Shown here piece after piece: positions 30,275 to 38,664 of a stretch of 53,001 nt of DNA; the first letter of the stretch is position 1; every line of letters begins with the position of its first letter. The stretch spans positions 1-53,001 of the forward strand of contig JAGCUZ010000001.1 in assembly GCA_017962615.1 (NCBI GenBank), in the 5' to 3' direction. The DNA is from Bacteroidales bacterium. GTDB taxonomy: Bacteria; Bacteroidota; Bacteroidia; Bacteroidales; P3. The notes under the pieces were generated by a model. The model was not told the origin of the DNA. It worked only from the letters and a program-made list of their open reading frames with translations, and did no database searches. The translations under genes were made by a program, and so were the position numbers.

Positions 30275-31490
30275 CGTGGAGCTGCCTTGGTCGAAGAGCA
30301 TCCTCAACCGCGCCATGGTGATGCAACACCTGGAAGGGAGGCTCACAGCACCTGCGGCCGACATGGCGACGGTGGCCGAGGACTGCCGCGTGATGTACCG
30401 CCTGCTGCGCCAGATGGAGTCGCACTCTGACGAAGCTTTCCACTGCGGCGACTGCGGCACCGCGGCACGCTTTGCGGCGGCACTGCTGGCCGCCATGCCG
30501 GGAAGCCACACGCTGGACGGCTCGCCCCGCATGCGCGAACGGCCCATGCTGGGACTGAAGAAGGCTCTGGAACAGATGGACGTGACCATTGTCAGCCGCG
30601 ATGCTGACGGTCATCTGCCGTGGCGCATTGAAGGCAACGCCGACATGGGTGCGGACACGGTTATCGACATCGACTCGACAGAGAGCAGCCAGTATGCGAG
30701 CGCAATGCTCCTCGTTGCTCCATACCTGAGAGGTGGACTGCGCTGCCGCGTCACCACCACCGAGGCAACCATGGGCAGCAAGTCTTACATGGAGATGACC
30801 CTCGGCATGATGAGGCGGTGCGGCATAGAGACTATAGTGACTGACGACGGCACAATCGTCGTTCCGCAAAGGCGTTACGTCGACCCCGACGCCGTATTGG
30901 AACGCGACTGGAGCGCGGCGGCGTACTGCTACGAAGCCATAGCCATCGGCACGACTGGGAACCAGCTGCTTATGCGCGGGCTGGCCATGAACAGCCTGCA
31001 GGGCGACCGCGTGGCGGCGAAGCTGTTTGAACCGCTGGGAGTAAAGACCTTAGAGACACCCGACGGCATAGTGATAGCCAGTACTGGCTGCCGCGAGCGA
31101 CTGTACACGCGCGATATGAGCCAATGCCCCGACTTGGTGCCGGCCATGGCCTGCAGCTGTGCGGCGACGGGCACGGAGGCGAATCTGCATGGAATAAGAA
31201 ACCTGCGGCTGAAAGAGAGCGACCGAGTGAACGCCCTGACGGAGGGACTCGCCGCGCTGGGCGTCGAGGCATACGCCGACGACGACACGTTGCATATCCT
31301 CCCCCACCCTATGGCACAGGGAGAGCGACACAGCGACGCCAGCATTGACGGACGCGGAGACCACCGCATCATCATGGCGTTTGCCACGCTCGGGCTTGCG
31401 ATGCCGTGGGTAAAGACAGAGCGCGACAACGCCACGGCGAAGTCGTTCCCGACGTTCTGGCAAACCCTCGACAGCCTATATAATATGTAA
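30267..31490 (+). CDS. aroA: 3-phosphoshikimate 1-carboxyvinyltransferase (EPSP synthase)
   Basis: AroA joins shikimate 3-phosphate and phosphoenolpyruvate in aromatic amino acid synthesis. The 407-residue protein has the substrate-binding SKSILNRA near the start, a CGTAARF-type motif (DCGTAARFAAALL), LKESDRV near residue 312, and DGRGDHRIIMAF near the C-terminus. The N-terminus is about 12-15 residues shorter than usual. A TAG lies directly before the ATG in frame, so no extension is possible. It overlaps the upstream activator gene by 8 bases, implying coupled translation. aroC lies 11 kb away. Confidence 0.93.
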   Translation: MLSVELPWSKSILNRAMVMQHLEGRLTAPAADMATVAEDCRVMYRLLRQMESHSDEAFHCGDCGTAARFAAALLAAMPGSHTLDGSPRMRERPMLGLKKALEQMDVTIVSRDADGHLPWRIEGNADMGADTVIDIDSTESSQYASAMLLVAPYLRGGLRCRVTTTEATMGSKSYMEMTLGMMRRCGIETIVTDDGTIVVPQRRYVDPDAVLERDWSAAAYCYEAIAIGTTGNQLLMRGLAMNSLQGDRVAAKLFEPLGVKTLETPDGIVIASTGCRERLYTRDMSQCPDLVPAMACSCAATGTEANLHGIRNLRLKESDRVNALTEGLAALGVEAYADDDTLHILPHPMAQGERHSDASIDGRGDHRIIMAFATLGLAMPWVKTERDNATAKSFPTFWQTLDSLYNM

Positions 31491-31496
31491 TAAGGA

Positions 31497-31527
31497 CTGC
31501 TTGCGGCGGCGCAGCAGACGGATTTTT
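31497..31527 (+). terminator. Probable intrinsic terminator after aroA
   Basis: An 8-bp stem with a one-base bulge (31497-31505 with 31510-31517, loop GCGG) is followed by ACGGA and five T residues at 31523-31527. The T-run also overlaps a possible -33 TTTG of the next promoter. Confidence 0.6.
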
Positions 31528-31558
31528 GGGTATATTTCCTTAAAAAAACGTATATTTG
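31525..31558 (+). promoter_or_regulatory. Promoter of the DUF349/gldB envelope run
   Basis: TTTG at 31525-31528 and TATATTTG at 31551-31558 are separated by 22 bases, close to the Bacteroidota -33/-7 arrangement. This is the best two-part promoter in the window. It leaves a leader of about 75-80 bases before the ATG at 31642. Confidence 0.72.
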
Positions 31559-31641
31559 CAATTGATAACAACAAACAACACACTAACAATTTTAGCTATA
31601 TCTTTATGATATAGAGTTATTTCCCAACCAACAACACAAAC

Positions 31642-33762
31642 ATGGAAGAGCTTAACGAAACGAAAAGCGCCGCCCAAAACGAGGCTGCAGACACTAACGA
31701 GAACCTGACGGAAACCACCGTTGACACAACCACGACTCCTATTGCGGAGGAGACACACACCGAACCACAGCCCGAAGCGGCCGAGCCGCAGACGGAGGCC
31801 GCCGACAGCCCTGCCGCCGTCGAGGAACCTGCCGCCGCAGAGCCTGAGGCCGACAACGCCCCGGAGCAAGCGACCGAAGAGCCCGCAGCAGAGGCTGCAC
31901 CCGCAGAGGCCACCGCAGAACCCGAAACAGTTAACGCCGAACCCGAAGCTGCCGCCGAAGCAACAACCGAACCGCAGCAGCCTGCACAGCCCGAACCATG
32001 GGTTGAGCCACAGGAGGACTACACGGGCCTGACCCGCGAAGAACTTATAGAGAAATTCAAAGAACTTCTTAATGAAGAAGTAACCAAGATAAAGAACCGC
32101 ACCGCCCTTATCAAAGAGCACTACAGCGACGCCGAGAAGGCCTGTCGCAAAGCAGCTCTGGACGCCTTCATTGCCGAGGGCGGCAAGAAAGAAGAATACG
32201 AACAGCCCGAAGACCCTGTAAGCCAGGAGTTCTGGAAGCTGTACGAGCAGTACCGCGAGAAACGCCAGCGGCACATAGAGGCCGTAGAGGCGCAGAAGCA
32301 GCAGAACCTGAAGCAGAAACAAGAGATACTGAACGAACTCAAGGCACTGATTGACTCAGACGAGAGTCTGAAGAAGACCCACGACGACTTCAACGCCATA
32401 CAGGAGAAATGGAAGAGCATAGGCGAAGTGCCGCGCTCGGAAATCAACAACCTGTGGCAGACCTACCACTTCCTGGTCGAACAGTTCTTCAACAAACTGA
32501 GACTCAACAAAGAGCTGAAGATGCTCGACATGAAACGCAACATGGAACAGAAGGTGGTGCTATGCGAGAAAGCCGAAGAACTTATCATGGAATCATCCAT
32601 AAACACAGCCTACAAGAAGCTCCAGTCGCTGCGTGAGCAGTGGCGCGAGATTGGTCCAGTGCCCGTCGAGAAGAACGACGAGATATGGGCCCGCTTCTGC
32701 AGCGCCTGCGACCAGATAGAAGCCCGTCGCCGCGAATACTTCGACCAGCGCAAGGAAGAACTCGACAAGAACCTGCTGGCCAAGCAGGCCCTGTGCGAGA
32801 AGGCCGAAGAGCTTACCAGCGTGATGCCCACCAGCATTAAGGAATGGACGGAACGCTCGACCGAGCTGGACGAACTGCTGAAGCTGTGGAAATCGATAGG
32901 TCCCGTGCCCCGCGAGTCGAACGAGGAGATATGGCACCAGTTCAAGGCCAAGCTCGACAAGTTCTACACCCAGAAGAAGGAGCATTTTGACCACCTAAAA
33001 GATGAACAGACAGAGAACTACAACAAGAAAATAGACCTCTGTCTGAAGGCCGAAGCCATAGCCAAACGCGAAGACTGGAAGAAAGCCACCGAGGAGATGC
33101 TGCAACTGCAGGAAGAGTGGAAACACATAGGCGCCGTGCAGCGCAAGGTGTCGGAGAAGGTGTGGCAGCGCTTCCGCTCGGCATGCGACGAGTTCTTCAA
33201 CCGCAAGAGCGAGTTCTTCAAGAACATACGAAGCGAGGAGAGCGAGAACCTGGCAAAGAAAGAGGCCATCATTGCAGAGCTCAAAGCCTACCAATTTGGC
33301 GAAGACAAGGAGGAGAACCTCCGTATAATCAAAGACTTCCAGCGTCAGTGGATGGAGATAGGCTATGTACCCATCAGCGAGAAGGAACGCTTGAGAAAAG
33401 AATTCAGAGCAGCCCTCGACTCACACTTCGAGCAGCTTAAGATATCGGCCAGGGAGGCCGAAGAGATGGCTTACCGCGAGCGCATCAAGAATGTGGTCGG
33501 CAACATGACCAAATTCACCAACGACGAGCGCAACGAGCTGCAAGACAAGATTGCCAAGCTGAAAGGCGAGCTCAACCTGTGGGAGAACAACCTGGGCTTC
33601 CTTGCCAACTCAAAGCAGGCCGACCTGCTGAAAGAGGAGTTCGAGCACAAGATGCAGTCGGCCCGCCAGCAACTGGCGCTGCTCGAGGCCAAGCTGCGCA
33701 TCCTCAACGAAGCCGAGAAAAGTGCAAAAGAAGAAAAGAAGAACCAAACGGCAGCAGAGTGA
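31642..33762 (+). CDS. DUF349 repeat protein
   Basis: This 706-residue, probably cytoplasmic protein has no known enzymatic role. Residues 1 to about 125 are a low-complexity Glu/Ala/Pro/Thr region. The rest is helical and contains about five DUF349 modules, each marked by a W--IG-VP motif (KSIGEVP, REIGPVP, KSIGPVP, KHIGAVQ, MEIGYVP) about 70-75 residues apart. The C-terminal 80 residues look like coiled coil. The family is common in Bacteroidota. The ATG at 31642 follows a good promoter, and the stop overlaps the gldB start as GTGA. Confidence 0.88.
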   Translation: MEELNETKSAAQNEAADTNENLTETTVDTTTTPIAEETHTEPQPEAAEPQTEAADSPAAVEEPAAAEPEADNAPEQATEEPAAEAAPAEATAEPETVNAEPEAAAEATTEPQQPAQPEPWVEPQEDYTGLTREELIEKFKELLNEEVTKIKNRTALIKEHYSDAEKACRKAALDAFIAEGGKKEEYEQPEDPVSQEFWKLYEQYREKRQRHIEAVEAQKQQNLKQKQEILNELKALIDSDESLKKTHDDFNAIQEKWKSIGEVPRSEINNLWQTYHFLVEQFFNKLRLNKELKMLDMKRNMEQKVVLCEKAEELIMESSINTAYKKLQSLREQWREIGPVPVEKNDEIWARFCSACDQIEARRREYFDQRKEELDKNLLAKQALCEKAEELTSVMPTSIKEWTERSTELDELLKLWKSIGPVPRESNEEIWHQFKAKLDKFYTQKKEHFDHLKDEQTENYNKKIDLCLKAEAIAKREDWKKATEEMLQLQEEWKHIGAVQRKVSEKVWQRFRSACDEFFNRKSEFFKNIRSEESENLAKKEAIIAELKAYQFGEDKEENLRIIKDFQRQWMEIGYVPISEKERLRKEFRAALDSHFEQLKISAREAEEMAYRERIKNVVGNMTKFTNDERNELQDKIAKLKGELNLWENNLGFLANSKQADLLKEEFEHKMQSARQQLALLEAKLRILNEAEKSAKEEKKNQTAAE

Positions 33763-34772
33763 CCTTTGCACATAAAATAAGAAATACCGGCGTTGCCCTA
33801 ATGTGTGGCATCGTTGCATTGCTGACAAGCTGCAACGATGCCACATCAAGTTCAAAAGGCAGGAAAGCGGACGACTTGCAAATCGTTCGCACTGAGCAGG
33901 TACTGTTCAACACCGATGCGAACGACCTGCAACGACAGCTGACCGTCCTGAAGCAAGAGCACCCCGGCATTCCGCTCAAGATATACCCCGACAACGGAGA
34001 ATACATGCAGCTGGTTAGCGGCTTCGTGAGCGACCCCGTGGTAAGAGAGATCTACGACAGTGTGGAAAGCATGTACTCCGACGTGGGATGGCTGGAGCAC
34101 GACCTGACGACGGCTCTGGCAAAGGTGCACGATGTGATGCCCGACATGCAATACAACGAGGTGTATTCGTGCATCATGGCCGAGTTCGACTACGACAACC
34201 GCGTCGTGGCCGACGGCAAAGCGCTGCGCATAGCCCTCGACATATACACCCTCAAGAAGTTCGAGAAGTTCGGCTATTTCGGTCTGCCCATGTTCATAGT
34301 GGACATGTGCGACCCAAAGTATATTGTATCCGACTGTATGCTATGCATTGCAAAACAGCACATTGCAATACCGTCGCAGCAGATGACCATGCTCGATTAT
34401 ATGATTTGCGAAGGCAAAGCGCTCTACCTGCTCGACCTGGTGCTGCCCAACACGCCCGATGCGACAAAGATAAGATACAACGACATGCAGATGTCGTGGG
34501 TGAAGAAAAACGAACAGGATATATGGGGCTATTTCGTCAACAACAAACTGCTGTACGAGACCGACTTCATGAAGTTCCACAACTTCGTCGACGAAGCACC
34601 CAAGACCAACGCCTTCAAGGACTCGGCGCCCAGAACCACACAATATATCGGGTGGCAGATAGTGCGCCGCTACATGAAGAAAAACCATATCACTGTAAAA
34701 GAACTATTTGAAGAGACCGACTCTCAAAAGATACTGCGCGACTCGGGCTATAAGCCTGACAAGAAATTCTAA
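33759..34772 (+). CDS. gldB: Gliding-motility/T9SS-associated lipoprotein GldB
   Basis: This 337-residue lipoprotein resembles GldB, an essential accessory of Bacteroidota gliding machinery also found in non-gliding T9SS species. The signal ends in ALLTSC, giving a lipidation cysteine near residue 25. Family-like segments include LFNTDANDLQRQL, YDVDIYTLKKF-type central strands, ICEGKALYLLDLVLPNTPD, WVKKNEQDIWGYFV, and the C-terminal IGWQIVRRYMKKN--TVKEL. I chose the GTG at 33759 because it overlaps the DUF349 stop (GTGA) and gives a complete lipoprotein signal. It fits the three T9SS cargo proteins nearby. Confidence 0.8.
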   Translation: MTFAHKIRNTGVALMCGIVALLTSCNDATSSSKGRKADDLQIVRTEQVLFNTDANDLQRQLTVLKQEHPGIPLKIYPDNGEYMQLVSGFVSDPVVREIYDSVESMYSDVGWLEHDLTTALAKVHDVMPDMQYNEVYSCIMAEFDYDNRVVADGKALRIALDIYTLKKFEKFGYFGLPMFIVDMCDPKYIVSDCMLCIAKQHIAIPSQQMTMLDYMICEGKALYLLDLVLPNTPDATKIRYNDMQMSWVKKNEQDIWGYFVNNKLLYETDFMKFHNFVDEAPKTNAFKDSAPRTTQYIGWQIVRRYMKKNHITVKELFEETDSQKILRDSGYKPDKKF

Positions 34773-34784
34773 AGCATTTACGCA

Positions 34785-36674
34785 ATGGCCAGACACAAAA
34801 AACTCGACATACAGACCAACAACATATACTTATACCTGTCAATCAAACTGCTCACCGCCCTCGGTCTGCTCCTGATATGTCAGCTCTTCTTTTATATATT
34901 TAACACCCGCATATTCCACCCCGAAGGCTTCAGGAACTGGGTATACCTCATCCTTGGCAACCTGCACTTGGGATGCGCCACCGTGTGCACATTCCTTCTG
35001 CCGTACATAGTGCTCAACCTTATTCCCACCAACTTGAGATGGAACAAGATATACCATTGTATAGGCGAGGTGTTCTATATATTGGGAACCATCGCCATCC
35101 TCTTGCCCACACTGGTTGACACCGCCTATTTTCAATTCACCTACCGCCGCTTGAGCGGTGCCATATTCAGCTACCTCACCGTGGGCGGCAACATGGGTAG
35201 CCTTATCCCCATGTTCCTCTCCGACTATTGGTATGTAACCCTCGTAGGCATTGGCGTTTTTGCCATACTGACGGTGGCACAGTCCAGCATCCACCTGAAA
35301 CCCCGCACATTATACACAAGCCACACGGCTAACGACATAATAGGCGCCATTGTAGGCCTAGCCGTCACGTTTATCCTCATGCGAGGAGGCTTCCAGAAGC
35401 ATTGGCTTGAGCCGCAAGACTCTGCACGCTATGCCGTTATGAAAGAGACCGCCCTTGTCGAGAACTCGGCATACAACATACTGCGCACGCTTGGTCCAAC
35501 GGAACCCGCGTATTACAACGGCAGCACCACAGTGGTATTCAATCCGTTGCAGACACCGTTGCGCAACAGCACGCCGACTGACACGACCGAGGTCCAATCG
35601 CAGCCAAAGAACATTGTAATCATTGTCCTCGAAGGCTTTTCGCAGGAATACATGGGCTGCTACAACAACGGCATACAGGAGAGTTTCACGCCATTCCTTG
35701 ACTCCCTTGCCCGCCTAAGTACCTTATATCAAGGACGCAGCAACGGTAAGGAGTCCATAGAGGCCATACCCGCCATCTTCGCCTCCATCCCCTCGCTGAC
35801 CGACAAGCCGTTCATAATGTCGAACTATTTCAATGACACCATCGACGCCCTGCCCGCCATCCTGGCACGCCACGGATACCATACCGCATTCTTCCATGGA
35901 TGCTACAACGGCTCGATGAACTTCGACAAGTTCTGCGCAAAAGCCGGATTCCAAGAATATTACGGTAAAGACGAATACGGCAACGATGATGACTACGACG
36001 GTGCCTGGGGTATCTTCGACGAACCGTTCCTGCAGTTTACCGCCAACAAACTCAACACCTTTGGGCAGCCGTTCATGGCAGGTATATTCACCGTGTCGGC
36101 GCACCACCCCTACGCCATCCCCGAGCAACACAAGGGACAATTCAAGAAAGGCGAACACCCCATCCTGGAGTGCGTGATGTACAGTGACTACGCCCTGAGG
36201 CAATTCTTCAGAACGGCCTCGCAACAAGAGTGGTACAACAACACGCTGTTTATCATCACCGCCGACCATCCCGCCCAAGGCCTTCACCGCGAATACAACG
36301 ACTACGACGGCTGGTACCACACGCCCATGATAGTGTTCGACCCAAGCAACACCACGCCGAAGTCATACTCCAGCATGGTTCAGCAGATAGACATAATGCC
36401 GAGCGTTATCGACTACCTCGGCATCAAAGAACCTTGCATCTGCTTTGGTAAAAGCATCTTAAGGCCCGACAACAAACCATTCCATATCGTATATGCCAAC
36501 GGCTACCTGCAGCTGACACGCCCAGGCGAGACCGTCCTCATCAAAGGAGGTCGGATAGAGCGTCACGGCAAAGCACCACAGGGCGAGCCCGACGGCGTGG
36601 AGATGATAAACGCCATACTGAAAGAATACAACGACCGATTGGCTCAGAACCGATTGACTCCCCCACTCCACTGA
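34785..36674 (+). CDS. LTA synthase-family membrane sulfatase
   Basis: This 629-residue inner-membrane protein has about five N-terminal transmembrane segments (residues 15-225) and an extracytoplasmic sulfatase/alkaline phosphatase-fold domain from about 265. Visible active-site parts are VIIVLEGFSQEYMG (metal-binding glutamate) and GRSNGKESIEAIPAIFASIPSL, where the serine is the likely nucleophile in place of the LtaS threonine. ITADHPAQGLH supplies Asp/His metal ligands. Family members move glycerol-phosphate or phosphoethanolamine groups; the acceptor here is unknown. A lipid kinase gene follows after 6 bases. Confidence 0.88.
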   Translation: MARHKKLDIQTNNIYLYLSIKLLTALGLLLICQLFFYIFNTRIFHPEGFRNWVYLILGNLHLGCATVCTFLLPYIVLNLIPTNLRWNKIYHCIGEVFYILGTIAILLPTLVDTAYFQFTYRRLSGAIFSYLTVGGNMGSLIPMFLSDYWYVTLVGIGVFAILTVAQSSIHLKPRTLYTSHTANDIIGAIVGLAVTFILMRGGFQKHWLEPQDSARYAVMKETALVENSAYNILRTLGPTEPAYYNGSTTVVFNPLQTPLRNSTPTDTTEVQSQPKNIVIIVLEGFSQEYMGCYNNGIQESFTPFLDSLARLSTLYQGRSNGKESIEAIPAIFASIPSLTDKPFIMSNYFNDTIDALPAILARHGYHTAFFHGCYNGSMNFDKFCAKAGFQEYYGKDEYGNDDDYDGAWGIFDEPFLQFTANKLNTFGQPFMAGIFTVSAHHPYAIPEQHKGQFKKGEHPILECVMYSDYALRQFFRTASQQEWYNNTLFIITADHPAQGLHREYNDYDGWYHTPMIVFDPSNTTPKSYSSMVQQIDIMPSVIDYLGIKEPCICFGKSILRPDNKPFHIVYANGYLQLTRPGETVLIKGGRIERHGKAPQGEPDGVEMINAILKEYNDRLAQNRLTPPLH

Positions 36675-36680
36675 CAGACA

Positions 36681-37622
36681 ATGAAGAAAAGACTGCTATT
36701 TATAGTAAACCCCATATCGGGCATAGGCAAACAGAAACGCATAGAGCGGTTGCTGCTGGACAATATTGACCACACCCAATACCGTTATGCTGTACGCTAT
36801 ACCGAGCATATACACCATGGCACTCAGATTGCCGCCGAAGCGGTTGAGAAAGGGTGCTACGATGCCGTGGTCGCCGTGGGTGGCGACGGCTCGGTCAACG
36901 ACGTTGTCACCGGCCTGCACGGCAGCGACATGACAATGGGCATAATCCCGTGCGGCTCAGGCAACGGACTGGCTCGAAACCTCAAGATTCCTCTGATACC
37001 CGCACTGGCAATCAAGCAAATAAACCACTTCCACGTGGAGAAGATCGACACCGTCGACCTCAACGGCCACATCTTCGTCAGCATTGCCGGCGTGGGCTTC
37101 GACGCCCTGGTAGCTCGCGAGATGAAACGCGCCAAAATCAGGGGGTTGCAAGCCTATACCAAGATAATGCTCTCGGCCTACCCTTCGTATCAGGAGAAGA
37201 CCTATCAGCTGATTGTCGACGGCAGGGAGCTGGAGCGGAGGGCTTGGTTCATCACCTTTGCCAACTCCAACCAATTTGGATACAACACCGCCATCGCCCC
37301 GCTGGCGAAGCTAGACGACGGACTGATCGACGTGTGCATCGTCGACAAGATACCGCTCATACACCTGCCGCTCACCGCCCCTCTCATATATGCCAACCAC
37401 TTCGAACTCTCACAGCATGTAGAGATGTTCAAAGCCCGCGAGGTGACGCTAACCAACAACGACGACCTGTGGGTCAACCTCGACGGCGAAGGGGAAGAAC
37501 TTGGACGCGAGCTGCACTTCAAGAACATACCCAAGAGCCTCAACATCATAACGAAACACCCCACAATAAGTCCCCTGAATATAAAAACCGACATCGAAGA
37601 AGCCATCAAAAGAATAACATGA
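36681..37622 (+). CDS. Diacylglycerol kinase-family lipid kinase (YegS/DgkB-like)
   Basis: This 313-residue soluble kinase would phosphorylate a lipid such as diacylglycerol using ATP. The N-terminal NPISG, the VAVGGDGSVNDVV nucleotide motif (about residues 66-78) and the PCGSGNGLARNL motif (about 92-103) define the DAG-kinase catalytic family. The C-terminal beta-sandwich ends with LWVNLDGEGEELG. It follows the LTA synthase-like gene closely, which suggests recycling of diacylglycerol released by that enzyme. Its stop overlaps the next start as ATGA. Confidence 0.9.
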   Translation: MKKRLLFIVNPISGIGKQKRIERLLLDNIDHTQYRYAVRYTEHIHHGTQIAAEAVEKGCYDAVVAVGGDGSVNDVVTGLHGSDMTMGIIPCGSGNGLARNLKIPLIPALAIKQINHFHVEKIDTVDLNGHIFVSIAGVGFDALVAREMKRAKIRGLQAYTKIMLSAYPSYQEKTYQLIVDGRELERRAWFITFANSNQFGYNTAIAPLAKLDDGLIDVCIVDKIPLIHLPLTAPLIYANHFELSQHVEMFKAREVTLTNNDDLWVNLDGEGEELGRELHFKNIPKSLNIITKHPTISPLNIKTDIEEAIKRIT

Positions 37623-38218
37623 AACGATTTCTCTCCACACTCATCATTGGCGTTGTAATAATCACAACAGCAACATCATGCAAAGGGTTTAGAGACTTTG
37701 TCTCGCGAGACCTGGAAGACGAGGACTACATAATCGGAGCCCTCTATGCCGACGAGTATGTGGAGGAACAGCCCGTCATAAAAGCACCCAAAGAGAACAA
37801 CGGCAACAAGTTAGGCTTGGCTGTAGACAACAAAGACAATCCCAAGCTGTACAAAGCCATAGAGTCGTGGTACGGGACGCCTTACAAATATGGCGGCTGT
37901 TCCACATCGGGTGTTGACTGCTCATGTTTCGTCGGTTCGATATTCAAGGAAGTGTATGGCATTGAGTTGCATCGCTCGGCCAATGAGATGCAGAAAGATG
38001 TCACGCCCGTATCGCGCGGCAAGCTAAGAGAGGGCGACTTGGTGTTCTTCACCAACAGCAACGGCAAGGTGTCGCATGTTGGTATCTACCTGAAAGACGA
38101 CATGTTCGTGCACTCGTCGACGTCAAAAGGGGTTATGATAAGCAAACTCAGCAACTCCTACTGGGCCACCCATTTCCACCAAGGCGGACGGCACAAAGCC
38201 GTAGAGACAAAACGCTGA
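37619..38218 (+). CDS. NlpC/P60 peptidoglycan peptidase lipoprotein
   Basis: This 199-residue lipoprotein probably cleaves peptide stems of peptidoglycan in the periplasm. A signal with TTATSC gives a lipidation cysteine at about residue 21. The NlpC/P60 domain covers about 78-195. The catalytic cysteine is C101 in VDCSCFV, where the usual glycine after Ser is Cys, and the histidine is H153 in SHVGIYL. The start at 37619 overlaps the lipid kinase stop by four bases (ATGA); a longer upstream open frame is a shadow of that kinase gene. Confidence 0.92.
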   Translation: MKRFLSTLIIGVVIITTATSCKGFRDFVSRDLEDEDYIIGALYADEYVEEQPVIKAPKENNGNKLGLAVDNKDNPKLYKAIESWYGTPYKYGGCSTSGVDCSCFVGSIFKEVYGIELHRSANEMQKDVTPVSRGKLREGDLVFFTNSNGKVSHVGIYLKDDMFVHSSTSKGVMISKLSNSYWATHFHQGGRHKAVETKR

Positions 38219-38229
38219 GAGACACGCGC

Positions 38230-38664
38230 CTACTTGGCAGCATCGGGCAACACGAACACCTCTTCCCCACCCCTTCTCATGTAGTAATGCTCACGGCCAT
38301 AGCGTTCTATGGCCTCGGGGTCGTGCTGCAACAGAACATGCTGTATGCTGTCAGTCTCGATATTCTTGCGCAGCTGAGCCTCCTGGCGGTGCAACTCGCG
38401 CACCTGCTTGCGAAGACGACGCGATGTGAAATAACTGTTGTCCGACGCTGTAAGCCATATAATCAGGAATATAGCAAAGGTAATGACATACCTGTTCTTC
38501 AACAACACCCATAGGCGTTGCCAAAATGTTGCAGGAGCAGCTTTCTCATTATCGGGGACTTCGGGATTGGACGGTTCACTGACAGGCTCACCACCTCTCT
38601 TGAGGTCTGCACTGCCGCTTGTATCGGTATTGGTATTCTTGTATTGCATGGCTTTATCTGACAA
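38230..38664 (-). CDS. DivIC/FtsB-like septum formation protein
   Basis: This 144-residue single-pass membrane protein resembles DivIC/FtsB, which stabilises the division complex. It has a polar, Pro/Ser-rich N-terminus, one transmembrane helix (about 60-80, VITFAIFLIIWLTA), a coiled coil (SRRLRKQVRELHRQEAQL) and the conserved C-terminal IERYGREHYYMRR-GEEVFVL. The first ATG overlaps the upstream transglycosylase gene by 11 bases; the ATG at 38649, just after that stop, is an alternative that would remove five residues. It is convergent with the NlpC/P60 gene, 11 bases away. Confidence 0.85.
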   Translation of the reverse strand: MSDKAMQYKNTNTDTSGSADLKRGGEPVSEPSNPEVPDNEKAAPATFWQRLWVLLKNRYVITFAIFLIIWLTASDNSYFTSRRLRKQVRELHRQEAQLRKNIETDSIQHVLLQHDPEAIERYGREHYYMRRGGEEVFVLPDAAK

